Source: Acinetobacter junii CIP 64.5
GTDB lineage: Bacteria; Pseudomonadota; Gammaproteobacteria; Pseudomonadales; Moraxellaceae
DNA length: 43,889 nucleotides
Assembly: GCF_000368765.1 (NCBI RefSeq)
Contig: NZ_KB849655.1
Coordinates: forward strand, 872,322-916,210
Reading direction: 5' to 3'
Positions 34,686 through 43,750 of this stretch are shown here, in pieces. The first letter of the stretch is position 1. Every line of letters begins with the position of its first letter. The position numbers and the translations under genes are program-made. The notes under the pieces are model-generated. The model searched no databases, was not told the origin of the DNA, and saw only the letters and a list, made by a program, of their open reading frames with translations.

Positions 34686-34796
34686 ATGAAATCATCACAA
34701 GTAAAATGGTTTATTGGACTTTGGTTTGTTGGCTTTTTAGGTCTAGCTCTGATCGCAGGCATATTTAAGGCTTTGCTCATGCTGGCTTATTCTTAA
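34686..34796 (+). CDS. DUF2474 small membrane subunit of the bd oxidase operon
   Basis: A 36-aa ORF, MKSSQVKWFIGLWFVGFLG followed by LALIAGIFKALLMLAYS, forms one transmembrane helix (about 8-34). The position after cydB, the size and the tryptophan-rich start fit DUF2474, the CydX-like accessory protein of CIO-type oxidases. Small subunits of this kind stabilise the haems in cytochrome bd. The ribosome-binding site GAGG overlaps the cydB stop, 10 bp before the ATG. The operon terminator follows 12 bp after its stop, which supports it as a real last gene. Confidence 0.85.
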   Translation: MKSSQVKWFIGLWFVGFLGLALIAGIFKALLMLAYS

Positions 34797-34807
34797 TCCA
34801 ATGTTTT

Positions 34808-34840
34808 GATGTTTGGCTACACAGTTAGCCAAGCATCTTT
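34808..34840 (+). terminator. Intrinsic terminator of the cydAB operon
   Basis: GATGTTTGGCTA and TAGCCAAGCATC pair over 12 bp with one U-G pair and a 6-base loop, followed by TTTATAT. Confidence 0.85.
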
Positions 34841-34953
34841 ATATCTATTTAAATAACATAAGTTTTGATCATTCTTTAAAGAAATAGCCATTATTATTTG
34901 CCATTTTTTAAGCATTTAAGCTATGTTGAATAAAAATGATGTAGGTAAAGAAT

Positions 34954-35997
34954 ATGACTATTTTAGAATTATTAGAAATTAAACATCCCATTTTTATTTC
35001 ACCAATGGCTGGTGTTTCCACACCTGAACTTGCAGCGGAGGTGTCTAACCAAGGCGCTCTTGGTGCACTTGGGTTAGGTGCAAACACACCTGAAGCAGCT
35101 AAAGAACAGATCATTAAAACACAATCATTAACTGATAAACCTTTTCAGGTGAACTTCTTTTGTCATCAATCTGAACAGCTTGATCACGATGTAGCACAAC
35201 AATGGATCAACTACCTACGCCCTCATTTTGAGAAATTTGATGCACAACCACCCCAACAACTGAATTGTATATATCCTAGCTTTTTAGACAGCGATGATTA
35301 TTTGGATATTGTTTTACAAACCCAACCCAAAGCTGTCAGTTTCCATTTCGGCATTCCCAAAGCTCATCAAATTTCTGCACTAAAACAAGCAGGAATTATC
35401 ACCATGGTTTCTGCAACAAATTTAATTGAAGCCCAAGCCATTGAAGCTGCTGGTATAGATTTGATCATCGCTCAAGGTATAGAAGCTGGAGGACATCGCG
35501 GTATTTTTAATCAAGAATTTGATGCAGCTATTAAAACTTTTGATTTGGTGAGCTTAATTTCAAAACATTGCAAAATACCAGTGATTGCTGCAGGCGGTAT
35601 TATGAATGGTGATCAAGCTAAGCAGATGATGAAAGCGGGAGCGGGAGCTGTTCAACTTGGAACCGCATTTGTTCAATGTAAAAGTTCAAGTGCAAATGCG
35701 GCTTATCGAAAAGCATTGTTTAGTCAAAAAATCACCCAGATCAGTACGAGTTTATCTGGTCGCCCTGCACGTGGCTTATTGGGCACATGGCATACGGAAA
35801 TTGACTCACCACAGCGACCAAAAGTTCCAGCCTACCCATACACTTATGATCTAACCAAACAACTGATGGCTATTGCCAACAAACAACAAGAATTTGGCTA
35901 CAATGCATTTTGGGCAGGTAGTAATGTTGCACAAATTCGTGAACTTGAAGCAGCTGATCTCATTAACCAATTGGTTTTAGAAATGAAATCATATTAA
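34954..35997 (+). CDS. Nitronate monooxygenase-like flavoprotein
   Basis: This 347-aa FMN-dependent enzyme of the NMO (2-nitropropane dioxygenase) family has a TIM-barrel fold. The N-terminal KHPIFISPMAGVSTPELAAEVSNQG, the active-site loop AQGIEAGGHRG with the conserved His, and the phosphate-binding VIAAGGIMNGDQAKQMMKAGA followed by GAVQLGTAF are all present. It probably detoxifies propionate-3-nitronate or similar compounds, but the family also holds other NAD(P)H-flavin oxidoreductases. The start has TAGG upstream. It stands alone and shares a bidirectional terminator with ppk1. Confidence 0.9.
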   Translation: MTILELLEIKHPIFISPMAGVSTPELAAEVSNQGALGALGLGANTPEAAKEQIIKTQSLTDKPFQVNFFCHQSEQLDHDVAQQWINYLRPHFEKFDAQPPQQLNCIYPSFLDSDDYLDIVLQTQPKAVSFHFGIPKAHQISALKQAGIITMVSATNLIEAQAIEAAGIDLIIAQGIEAGGHRGIFNQEFDAAIKTFDLVSLISKHCKIPVIAAGGIMNGDQAKQMMKAGAGAVQLGTAFVQCKSSSANAAYRKALFSQKITQISTSLSGRPARGLLGTWHTEIDSPQRPKVPAYPYTYDLTKQLMAIANKQQEFGYNAFWAGSNVAQIRELEAADLINQLVLEMKSY

Positions 35998-36017
35998 GCA
36001 CTGATCAAGGCAGAATT

Positions 36018-36049
36018 AAAAAAACCGATCTATTGAAGATCGGTTTTTT
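36018..36049. terminator. Bidirectional terminator between the NMO-like gene and ppk1
   Basis: AAAACCGATCT and AGATCGGTTTT form a perfect stem with an ATTGA loop, flanked by A and T runs on both sides, between convergent genes. Confidence 0.95.
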
Positions 36050-36054
36050 AATGC

Positions 36055-38133
36055 TTATTTAATCAAGTCTAACAATGTGTGTTGAGCATTATGTAGCTCC
36101 TCACCTTCCGCAGGTTTAGCGCGCTCCCAAACACCATCACCTTGCAATAACCATGCTTGCTGATTATCTTTCAGATAGTTAAGCAGACCTTGTTGATAAA
36201 TACGTTTTTTCAATGCAGGGTCTTCAATTGGGAAACAAGCTTCAACACGGTTGAATAAATTACGATCCATCCAGTCTGCACTCGAACAAAAAATACGTGG
36301 ATTTCCATTATTGCTAAAGTAATAAACACGGGTATGTTCTAAGAAACGTCCAACGATCGAACGGACACGAATATTTTCTGACAAGTTCGGTAAACCAGGA
36401 CGTAAACAGCAAATTGAACGAATAATTAAGTCAATCTGAACACCCGCTTGAGATGCCTCATACAATTTATTGATCAATTGAACTTCAGTTAAAGCATTTA
36501 CTTTGACGATGATTTGAGCTGGCTTACCTGCTTTTGCATTAGCAATTTCATCATCAATATAGTTAATCAATTGAGCATGTAAAGTAAATGGAGCATGCAA
36601 GAGCTTCTTCGGCTTCGCCATTTTGCCCATGCCAGTTAACTCTTGGAATATGCGATGTACGTCTTCACATAAATCTTTGTCTGTCGTCATCAAACCATAG
36701 TCCGTATAGATACGGGCATTGGTTGCATGGTAATTACCTGTACCCAAATGAACATAACGGACTAGTTTATTATTCTCACGACGCACAACTAAGATCATTT
36801 TGGCATGTGTTTTGTAGCCTACGATGCCGTATACAACGACCGCACCTGCTTCTTGCAAAACGTTTGCAACCTCGATGTTTGACTCTTCATCAAAACGAGC
36901 CCGCAATTCAATTACTGCTGTGACTTCTTTGCCATTCCGTGCAGCTTCAGCAAGTACCTGAACAATTTCAGAATCAGCACCACTTCGATACAAAGTCTGC
37001 TTAATTGCAAGCACTTGTGGATCACGTGCTGCTTCACGTAATAATTGAATTACAGGTGCAAAAGATTCGAATGGATGATGCAGCAAAATATCTTGCTTTT
37101 GCATCGCAGAAAATACACTTTCGGATTTCTTAAATGCTTTTGGAATAATCGGTGTGTGGGAATCATATCGTAAATGTGGACGTTTAAAATTAGACAACAA
37201 ACGCGCCAAATTTACAGGACCATCTACACGATAAAGTTGCTCTTCATTTAGATCAAATTCATCTAACAAATATTCATAGATGTGTTTTGGACAATTATGA
37301 GTTACTTCTAAACGTACAGCACGACCAAAACGACGAGAACTTAACTCACCTTTTAATGCTTTCGCTAAGTCTTCAACATCTTCATTAAGTGCTAAATCAG
37401 CATTACGTGTTACACGGAACTGATAACAACCTGTCGCTGTCATACCAGGGAATAAATCAGATACATGCTCATGGATAATCGCAGATAGCATGACATGATG
37501 TTCTTTTCCACCAGTCAGTTCATCAGGTAAACGAACCACACGAGGTAATGAGCGCGGTGCAGGTACGACAGCTAGATCAATTTGACGACCAAAAGCATCT
37601 TTACCTTCTAAGGTCACGATAAAGTTTAGACTTTTATTCACTAAACGAGGAAATGGATGCGCTGGATCAAGACTAATTGGCGTTAACACAGGAGCGACTT
37701 GCTCTTGAAAATACTTTTTAATCCATGCTGACTGTGCAGGTGTCAACTCACCACGGCGTAGGAAACAAATGTCTTCTTCACGCAACTTAGGTAAGATCTG
37801 CTCGTTTAGAATTCGATATTGTCGTTCAATTGCAGCATGAGCAGTAACAGAGATTTGATCTAAAACTTGCTTTGGAGTTAAGCCATCTGGTGTGCGACTT
37901 TCATTGCCCAGAGTTAGTTGCTCCATCATCCCTGCAACACGGATTTCAAAAAACTCATCTAAATTGCGGGAAAAGATCAGTAAGAAATTCATACGCTCCA
38001 ATAACGGATGAAGTGGGTCGACAGCCTGTTCCAAGACACGTAAATGGAAATCGAGGATGGATAATTCGCGATTAATATAACGATCGTTGTAACTATATTC
38101 TATTGGCGTTGTTGTCGTCACTGCCGTATTCAT
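36055..38133 (-). CDS. ppk1: Polyphosphate kinase 1
   Basis: Ppk1 makes inorganic polyphosphate reversibly from ATP at the membrane. The 692-aa chain has the full domain order: N domain ([20 protein letters not shown]), head domain, and two catalytic C domains. The histidine phosphorylated during catalysis is in [12 protein letters not shown], and the second essential one is in [29 protein letters not shown] is also present. A good sigma-70 promoter lies upstream (TTGACA-N17-TAAATT, 38169-38197). No exopolyphosphatase gene is adjacent, so it is monocistronic here. Confidence 0.96.
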   Translation of the reverse strand: MNTAVTTTTPIEYSYNDRYINRELSILDFHLRVLEQAVDPLHPLLERMNFLLIFSRNLDEFFEIRVAGMMEQLTLGNESRTPDGLTPKQVLDQISVTAHAAIERQYRILNEQILPKLREEDICFLRRGELTPAQSAWIKKYFQEQVAPVLTPISLDPAHPFPRLVNKSLNFIVTLEGKDAFGRQIDLAVVPAPRSLPRVVRLPDELTGGKEHHVMLSAIIHEHVSDLFPGMTATGCYQFRVTRNADLALNEDVEDLAKALKGELSSRRFGRAVRLEVTHNCPKHIYEYLLDEFDLNEEQLYRVDGPVNLARLLSNFKRPHLRYDSHTPIIPKAFKKSESVFSAMQKQDILLHHPFESFAPVIQLLREAARDPQVLAIKQTLYRSGADSEIVQVLAEAARNGKEVTAVIELRARFDEESNIEVANVLQEAGAVVVYGIVGYKTHAKMILVVRRENNKLVRYVHLGTGNYHATNARIYTDYGLMTTDKDLCEDVHRIFQELTGMGKMAKPKKLLHAPFTLHAQLINYIDDEIANAKAGKPAQIIVKVNALTEVQLINKLYEASQAGVQIDLIIRSICCLRPGLPNLSENIRVRSIVGRFLEHTRVYYFSNNGNPRIFCSSADWMDRNLFNRVEACFPIEDPALKKRIYQQGLLNYLKDNQQAWLLQGDGVWERAKPAEGEELHNAQHTLLDLIK

Positions 38134-38168
38134 ACTGAACCTTGTTATTTATGCATTCATCTACTGAT

Positions 38169-38197
38169 AATTTAAGTATGCTGCAAATTTATGTCAA
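38169..38197 (-). promoter_or_regulatory. ppk1 promoter
   Basis: On the minus strand, a consensus -35 TTGACA (38192-38197), a 17-bp spacer and -10 TAAATT (38169-38174) lie 36 bp upstream of the ppk1 start codon. No convincing Pho box was seen. Confidence 0.6.
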
Positions 38198-38203
38198 TTT
38201 GGT

Positions 38204-38232
38204 AAAAAAGCCCAAAAATATTGAGCTTTTTT
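38204..38232 (-). terminator. Probable terminator of mtgA
   Basis: AAAAAAGC and GCTTTTTT with a 13-base loop lie 11 bp after the mtgA stop. The stem is AU-rich and not strong, and it lies just upstream of the ppk1 promoter. Confidence 0.6.
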
Positions 38233-38243
38233 AATCGATCGGA

Positions 38244-38918
38244 TTATTCTGGAAGCTGTGTTCCGTTCATATATCTCAATATGACGCGTTTGCGATATTG
38301 CAACTTACGGTCATTACGATGATCTTGATAATACTTAGGATTTGGTAACAACGCTGCTAAAAATGCGGCTTGTTCACGTGTTAAGCTTTTTGAACTTTTC
38401 CCATAATAATATTGTGTTGCAGCTTCAACCCCATAAATATTTTCACCAAATTCTACAGAGTTCATATATACCTCTAAAATTCGGCGCTTTGACCACATCC
38501 GCTCCATCATCCACGTTGCAACTGCTTCCTGTCCTTTGCGAATAAACGAACGTTGGTTGTATAAAAATAGGTTTTTTGCCAATTGTTGAGAAATTGTTGA
38601 TCCACCTGCAACCACTTCACCCTTCTCATTATTACGTTCTAAAGCATGCTGGATACCTGCCCAATCGAATCCATGATGATGAACAAACTTCGCATCTTCG
38701 GCTGCAAGAATTGCGTGCTTAAAGTTGTCACTAATCTCATCATAATCTCGCCAATCTTGCTGAATTGGTTTCATATCAGACCAATAGTCCAACCGCATAA
38801 ACATTGTGGTTTCAACTGGATTGGTTCTCCACCAAACTAAACTTGCAAAGATCCAAAGTTGGATGAGGAGTATCACTCCAATAATCAACATTACTGCACG
38901 TGCTAAAAAGGCTTTCAT
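38244..38918 (-). CDS. mtgA: Monofunctional peptidoglycan glycosyltransferase
   Basis: This GT51 enzyme polymerises lipid II into glycan strands at the outer face of the inner membrane. It has 224 aa, with an N-terminal membrane anchor (about 8-28) and no transpeptidase domain. Catalytic motifs are [15 protein letters not shown] (first Glu), [15 protein letters not shown], and [23 protein letters not shown] (second Glu). The start is followed by the usual [17 protein letters not shown] anchor. It is divergent from the rhomboid gene (73 bp). Confidence 0.95.
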   Translation of the reverse strand: MKAFLARAVMLIIGVILLIQLWIFASLVWWRTNPVETTMFMRLDYWSDMKPIQQDWRDYDEISDNFKHAILAAEDAKFVHHHGFDWAGIQHALERNNEKGEVVAGGSTISQQLAKNLFLYNQRSFIRKGQEAVATWMMERMWSKRRILEVYMNSVEFGENIYGVEAATQYYYGKSSKSLTREQAAFLAALLPNPKYYQDHRNDRKLQYRKRVILRYMNGTQLPE

Positions 38919-38991
38919 TAAAGTGCATCACTCCTAGGGCAACGAATTCATGCTAAGCTGTTTTTTATATTGATGACTAGCTTAGACACAT

Positions 38992-39798
38992 ATGACTGAC
39001 ATGACACCACCACAAATCAATCAAAAGTTGAGAATCCATACATGGTGGTTTACCGCATTACTTATTGCCGTCAATGTCAGTTTATTTGGTTGGCAAATTC
39101 TTTCAGGTGTGAATATTACCGACCCTTCACCTCTAGATGCAATTGCTTGGGGTGCAGATTTTACTCCACTTACATTCTTATCTCAGCCTGAGCGCCTATT
39201 TACTAGCATGTTTTTCCATTTTGGACTCATCCATCTGATGCTAAATATGTGGGCGCTTTATATTTTTGGCAGTGTAGCTGAACAACTATTTGGTCGTTCC
39301 TATTATATAGGTATGTATTTTCTTGCTGGTTTAATGGGAAGTGTATTATCGAGTTATCTCTCGATTCGAGATGCATATGATTTGCTACAAAACTTTGATG
39401 CTGCTTTATTACCTCGTATTAGCGCAGGTGCATCAGGTGCTGTTATGGGACTCGGTGCTTCATTGACCGTAATTTCATTATTGCCTCAACTCGCAAATCA
39501 ACGTTTTATTCTAGATAAAAAATCATTACTCATGATTATGGCAATCAACCTTGTGTTTGGTTTCACCGTATCTGGCATCAACAATGCCGCACATATCGGT
39601 GGCATGTTGATGGGTGGTTTGTTAGCGGGCTTATGGTATCTGTCTCAAAAAACACAACGAACTGGTGTATTCCAATTTATAGCACTGCTTGTTGCAGTCT
39701 CGACTTTAAGCATCTTTTATTGGTATTGCACCCGACTCAGCACAGAACTCACTTCTTTGTGGACTGAGATTCTGCGCCAAAATCAGATCAGTTTTTAA
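38992..39798 (+). CDS. Rhomboid family intramembrane serine protease
   Basis: This 268-aa protein has six or seven membrane helices. The catalytic dyad is S148 in GASGAVMG and H201 in NNAAHIGGMLMGG. The oxyanion-side motif HLMLNMWALYIFG (H81, N85) is also present. The substrate cannot be told. The first ATG is used; one three codons later is also possible and neither has a good ribosome-binding site. Its stop overlaps tail to tail with the stop of the ABC permease gene on the other strand, with no terminator between them. Confidence 0.93.
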   Translation: MTDMTPPQINQKLRIHTWWFTALLIAVNVSLFGWQILSGVNITDPSPLDAIAWGADFTPLTFLSQPERLFTSMFFHFGLIHLMLNMWALYIFGSVAEQLFGRSYYIGMYFLAGLMGSVLSSYLSIRDAYDLLQNFDAALLPRISAGASGAVMGLGASLTVISLLPQLANQRFILDKKSLLMIMAINLVFGFTVSGINNAAHIGGMLMGGLLAGLWYLSQKTQRTGVFQFIALLVAVSTLSIFYWYCTRLSTELTSLWTEILRQNQISF

Positions 39799-42281
39799 GA
39801 CTGATTAATTTCTCTTAAACTTTGCAAAGGTGGTATATCACAGAGATAGCTCAAGCGATAACGACCTATCAATGTACATACCACCATCATCGTCAAAGGA
39901 AGAATAATCCAGATTTCTGGATGCCATTGAATAGACATTTGCATTTTATAGCTAGCGATAGCACTGATCACCTCAGCAAAAAAACACGCCACAACACCTG
40001 AGACTAATCCAATAAAACCGATTTCTAAACTCAACATGCGTTTTAATCGATTCTTAGCGATTCCAAATGATCTTAACAGTGCCACTTCTCGACGACGTTC
40101 ATCCATCAATACATTTAAGCACGCAATCAAGACTAAGATACCTGACAAACCAACCAACATTGCAAGTACTGTCACGATCTGAACCAACACAGTCATCAAA
40201 CGTTTCACTTCATCTAGAACACGTCCAACATCAATAAAAACAGTATTTGAAAATTGCTGAATCAACTCAACCATTTTTGCCTTATCAGTTGGCGGAACAT
40301 AAAAACTACCTAAATAACTTCCAGCATTTTCATCCATCGTTTTAGGTGAAAAAATGAAAAAGAAATTGGGGCTAAAACTTTCCCATTCTACGGAGCGTAA
40401 ATTAATCACGGTTGCATTCAAGCTTCCTTCAGGCAGACTAAAGCTCAGTTGATCGCCAATCTTGATTCCAAGTTCACTCGCCAATTTTTCTTCAACAGAA
40501 ACTTGCCCAGTTTGAGTAAATGTTGAACGTCCTTGAGTAATCACATTATCTTTAGGGTACTCAGAGGACTGCGTAAGATTTAATTCACGACGTAATGAGT
40601 TATTTTCTTTGATCAATTCTGGAGAGAAAGCTACACCATTTTTTGAAATCAATCGACCTCGAATATTTGGATACAACGGCGTTGAACTCCAATGATTCTG
40701 TTCCAACGATTGTTTCAACAAAGGCATGTCAAATGGGGGCAGACCATACACAAATTGATTAGGTGTTCCCTCTGGAAGTTGTTGTTGCCAACGCTCAAGT
40801 AAGTCTGTTCTCAATACACTTAGTACCGTAATTAAGCTTAACCCCAATGCAAGTGCCGTAATTTGCAATGCAGTTTGATGCGGTATCCGAACATAGGCAG
40901 ATAATGGGTGCTTTAATTGTTTGATCAGTTTGAGAAGCAACCAAATAACAGCATATAAGACTCCACAAAGCACAAGAATTGCAGCGAGAACCATTAGGCT
41001 CAATTGTAAATTATCACTAAGAACTAAACTAAAAATCATTAAACTGATCGTGCCGATAGCAAACATTGCTATATAGGATTTGCGTGAACGTTCTTGTTGA
41101 CGAATTACGCGTATTGGCGGCGTATTTAATAACTCCCAAATACTCGGCAGAATAAAACCAATCAAAACCATTACACTGGTGAAAATAGCAATCGGTAATG
41201 CCATCAGGATATCAAATACAGCAAAACTAACTTGTAGTTGCGGAATGAGCTGCAACATCAATTGCAATAATCCATAGCCTAATGCGATTCCAATCAGGCT
41301 TCCTAACACGATGGAAATAGCACTTACCAAGGCTAACAAGCCTAAATAAGCAATCAATATCTGTTTCTTACTTGAACCCAAACACCGCATCAAAGCAATA
41401 TGATCTTGGTTTTGTTGTACATAACGTTGACTAGTTAGAGCAATCGCAATCCCACAAAGCAAAATAGTAAGTAAATTGGCGAGCTGTAGGAATGTATCCA
41501 AATTCTCGATTGGTTTCATTAATCGTGTATTGGACTGACTAGCATCACGTAATCGAAGTGAAGTTTGTTCCGAATTTTCTACAGATGAATTTGCATTCGG
41601 AGAGGTTTCATCCTCTTGATGCGTTTGCTGCTTATAAATCGTTTTAAATGCATTTACTTGTTCTAGCTGACCCGCCATCAATAAACGATATTCAATCCGA
41701 CTCCCTACTTGTATGGCATTTGTCTTCGCAATATCCGCCTGATGAATAATAACTGTTGGTGAAAATCCAGAGAAACCTAACTCTTGATTTGAATCATGTT
41801 CAATCACGCCTGTGAAAGTAAATGTTCCATCTGCAATTGCAACTTGCTCACCTAATTTAACTTTGAGTAAATCAACTGCCCGTGGGCTTAACCAGACTTG
41901 ATTTGGTTGTATTGATTTGGCTTGGGGTTCAATTTCTAACTTGCCTCGTAGAGGAAATTGATCATTGACCGCTTTGACATTAACCATGACAAATTGATCT
42001 TGGGTATGTGCCATAGAACCAAATACAGTGACTGGAGAATGCTTCAAGTTCAGCTTATTCGCTTGCTCTATCCAACTGGACTGAATCGGATGATTATCCG
42101 ACAACACCAGATCAGCTCCAAGCATTTCAGCTGCTTGTAAGGTCACAGCATTTTGTACTTGAGTGTTGCTAAATTTCAAAGCTGTTGTCGCACTGATCGC
42201 CAATGAAAGTGCAATAATCAGTAAATACAAACCACCCGTTCGAAAACTTTGTATCAGTAAGGGCTTTAAAATAGAACTCAT
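39795..42281 (-). CDS. ABC transporter permease, FtsX-like double domain (YbbP type)
   Basis: This 828-aa inner-membrane protein resembles E. coli YbbP. An N-terminal helix (about 17-35) is followed by a large periplasmic MacB-like domain, the first FtsX domain (about 250-365), two extra helices, a second periplasmic domain, and the second FtsX domain (about 700-810, with LIACLNVLMDERRREVALLR). It works with the ATPase encoded just upstream, possibly in lipid or lipoprotein handling or mechanotransmission. The ATG at 42281 has AGGAGGGG upstream and overlaps the ATPase stop by four bases (ATGA); the longer ORF start at 42347 lies inside the ATPase gene and is rejected. Confidence 0.92.
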   Translation of the reverse strand: MSSILKPLLIQSFRTGGLYLLIIALSLAISATTALKFSNTQVQNAVTLQAAEMLGADLVLSDNHPIQSSWIEQANKLNLKHSPVTVFGSMAHTQDQFVMVNVKAVNDQFPLRGKLEIEPQAKSIQPNQVWLSPRAVDLLKVKLGEQVAIADGTFTFTGVIEHDSNQELGFSGFSPTVIIHQADIAKTNAIQVGSRIEYRLLMAGQLEQVNAFKTIYKQQTHQEDETSPNANSSVENSEQTSLRLRDASQSNTRLMKPIENLDTFLQLANLLTILLCGIAIALTSQRYVQQNQDHIALMRCLGSSKKQILIAYLGLLALVSAISIVLGSLIGIALGYGLLQLMLQLIPQLQVSFAVFDILMALPIAIFTSVMVLIGFILPSIWELLNTPPIRVIRQQERSRKSYIAMFAIGTISLMIFSLVLSDNLQLSLMVLAAILVLCGVLYAVIWLLLKLIKQLKHPLSAYVRIPHQTALQITALALGLSLITVLSVLRTDLLERWQQQLPEGTPNQFVYGLPPFDMPLLKQSLEQNHWSSTPLYPNIRGRLISKNGVAFSPELIKENNSLRRELNLTQSSEYPKDNVITQGRSTFTQTGQVSVEEKLASELGIKIGDQLSFSLPEGSLNATVINLRSVEWESFSPNFFFIFSPKTMDENAGSYLGSFYVPPTDKAKMVELIQQFSNTVFIDVGRVLDEVKRLMTVLVQIVTVLAMLVGLSGILVLIACLNVLMDERRREVALLRSFGIAKNRLKRMLSLEIGFIGLVSGVVACFFAEVISAIASYKMQMSIQWHPEIWIILPLTMMVVCTLIGRYRLSYLCDIPPLQSLREINQS

Positions 42282-42982
42282 ATTGCCCCTCCTGACCGAA
42301 CAATCTCCTGAATCTGACCATCGATGAGTTTGACATGACGTTGACAAAGTTCAGCTAAGTTTTGATCATGCGTGACTAGAACCAATGTTGTTCCCAACTC
42401 TTTGTTTAAATCAAAAAGTAATTGTTCAATCTCTTCTGCAGTTTGCCCATCTAAATTACCTGTGGGTTCATCTGCAAAAATTAATTTAGGTTCAGCAATC
42501 AAGGCACGTGCAATAGCGACACGCTGTTGCTCACCACCAGATAAAACTTTGGGTGTTTGATGAGCCTGTCGAATCAAACCAACACGCTCTAACCATGCCA
42601 ACGCTTTTTTCTCAGCATCTTTAAATTGGAAGTCTGGCTGTAAACGCATCGGCAGCATGACATTTTCTAAAGCACTCAACTGTGGAAGAAGTTGAAATGA
42701 CTGAAATACAAACCCAATATTTTCTAAACGAACTTGTGCTCGCTGCTCCTCTGTTAGCTGATGTACATCTTGACCACAAACCGTCAATTCACCACTACTA
42801 GGACGATCCAAAGTCGCTAAAATCCCCAACAATGTTGACTTTCCTGAACCTGAACGTCCCGTAATTGCAATCTGCTCTCCCTGATAAATCTCCAAATCAA
42901 TTTCTTTTAAAATCGTTATATTTTGCTGATTAATTTGAATGGTTTGTGTAACTTTTCGAGCAGAAATAATCGGTTGTGGCAT
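42278..42982 (-). CDS. ABC transporter ATP-binding protein (YbbA/LolD type)
   Basis: This 234-aa ATPase powers the permease encoded next to it. Motifs in order are Walker A GRSGSGKST (42-50), Q-loop (FVFQSFQLLP, about 91-100), signature LSGGEQQ (147-153), Walker B LIFADEP (167-173) and the H-loop LVTHD. It belongs to the MacB/LolD/YbbA subgroup of type VII exporters. Only 36 bp separate its start from that of tesA on the other strand, the same ybbA-tesA divergent pairing known from E. coli, which supports the YbbA assignment. Confidence 0.95.
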   Translation of the reverse strand: MPQPIISARKVTQTIQINQQNITILKEIDLEIYQGEQIAITGRSGSGKSTLLGILATLDRPSSGELTVCGQDVHQLTEEQRAQVRLENIGFVFQSFQLLPQLSALENVMLPMRLQPDFQFKDAEKKALAWLERVGLIRQAHQTPKVLSGGEQQRVAIARALIAEPKLIFADEPTGNLDGQTAEEIEQLLFDLNKELGTTLVLVTHDQNLAELCQRHVKLIDGQIQEIVRSGGAI

Positions 42983-43018
42983 GATGTCACGTATCCTTTA
43001 GAACAAATTTTAAGTGCT

Positions 43019-43648
43019 ATGCAAATATCTAAAGTTATCTTGTTCGTTTCTAAAACACTGGGAGCGCTTGCAATATGTGTATTCCCGACAATCGTTTCAG
43101 CTAAGACTATATTGATTGTGGGAGATAGTCTGAGTGCAGGCTATGGAATAGATGTCAAACAAGGCTGGGTTAACTTATTACAACAACGGCTTGACCAACA
43201 GTATCCGAAAAAACACAAAGTGGTCAATGCAAGTGTAAGCGGTGAAACAACAAGCGGTGCACTTGCAAGAATGCCTAAGCTATTACAAACCTATAAGCCT
43301 GAAATTGTGGTGATTGAGCTAGGTGGTAATGATGGACTTCGAGGACAACCACCTCAAATGATCCAACGTAATCTTGCTCAGTTGGTACAACTCAGTCAAA
43401 GACAAAAGGCAACAGTTTTACTGTTTGGTATGAAGATACCACCAAATTATGGAACGGCGTATAGCACAGCGTTTGAAAAAAATTATAAAGTTGTAAGTCA
43501 GCAATACAAAGTTAAGCTTTTACCTTTCTTTTTGGAGGGTGTAGCGGGTAATAAAAATCTTATTCAAAAAGATCAAATTCATCCAAATGCTCAGGCGCAG
43601 CCGATCATGTTAAATTCAGCTTATCCATATATAAAAGGTGCCTTGTAG
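43019..43648 (+). CDS. tesA: Multifunctional acyl-CoA thioesterase / arylesterase TesA (GDSL family)
   Basis: This periplasmic SGNH hydrolase has 209 aa and a signal peptide (about 1-28, ending VSA). Catalytic blocks are GDSL (S37 in VGDSLSAGYG), the Gly of GETTSG, the Asn of GGNDGLRG, and DQIHPN with Asp and His near the C-terminus. The ATG at 43019 is preferred because it places the signal peptide at the N-terminus; the longer frame from 42923 runs into the ATPase gene. It is divergent from the ABC ATPase gene. An insertion sequence begins right after its stop codon. Confidence 0.94.
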   Translation: MQISKVILFVSKTLGALAICVFPTIVSAKTILIVGDSLSAGYGIDVKQGWVNLLQQRLDQQYPKKHKVVNASVSGETTSGALARMPKLLQTYKPEIVVIELGGNDGLRGQPPQMIQRNLAQLVQLSQRQKATVLLFGMKIPPNYGTAYSTAFEKNYKVVSQQYKVKLLPFFLEGVAGNKNLIQKDQIHPNAQAQPIMLNSAYPYIKGAL

Positions 43649-43681
43649 GCCACTACTGTCCCATAGTTTGCTTTAAATAAA

Positions 43682-43750
43682 AAAACCTGAGTCTAAATAG
43701 TTAAAATATGAGTGCAAACAAACACTTTAACTATAAAGGACTCAGGTTTT
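43682..43750 (+). promoter_or_regulatory. Stem-loop covering the transposase ribosome-binding site and start
   Basis: A perfect 12-bp outer stem, AAAACCTGAGTC (43682-43693) and GACTCAGGTTTT (43739-43750), encloses an 8-bp inner stem, TAGTTAAA (43698-43705) and TTTAACTA (43726-43733). The likely ribosome-binding site AAAGGA (43735-43740) and the first two bases of the TTG start (43749) lie in or next to the right arm. In several IS families such fold-back blocks translation from read-through transcripts; that role is inferred here. Confidence 0.7.

Noticed and set aside
42282..42347. An ABC permease start 22 codons further upstream
   Set aside because: That segment is antiphase to the end of the ATPase gene; the ATG at 42281 has a strong site and a typical ATGA overlap.
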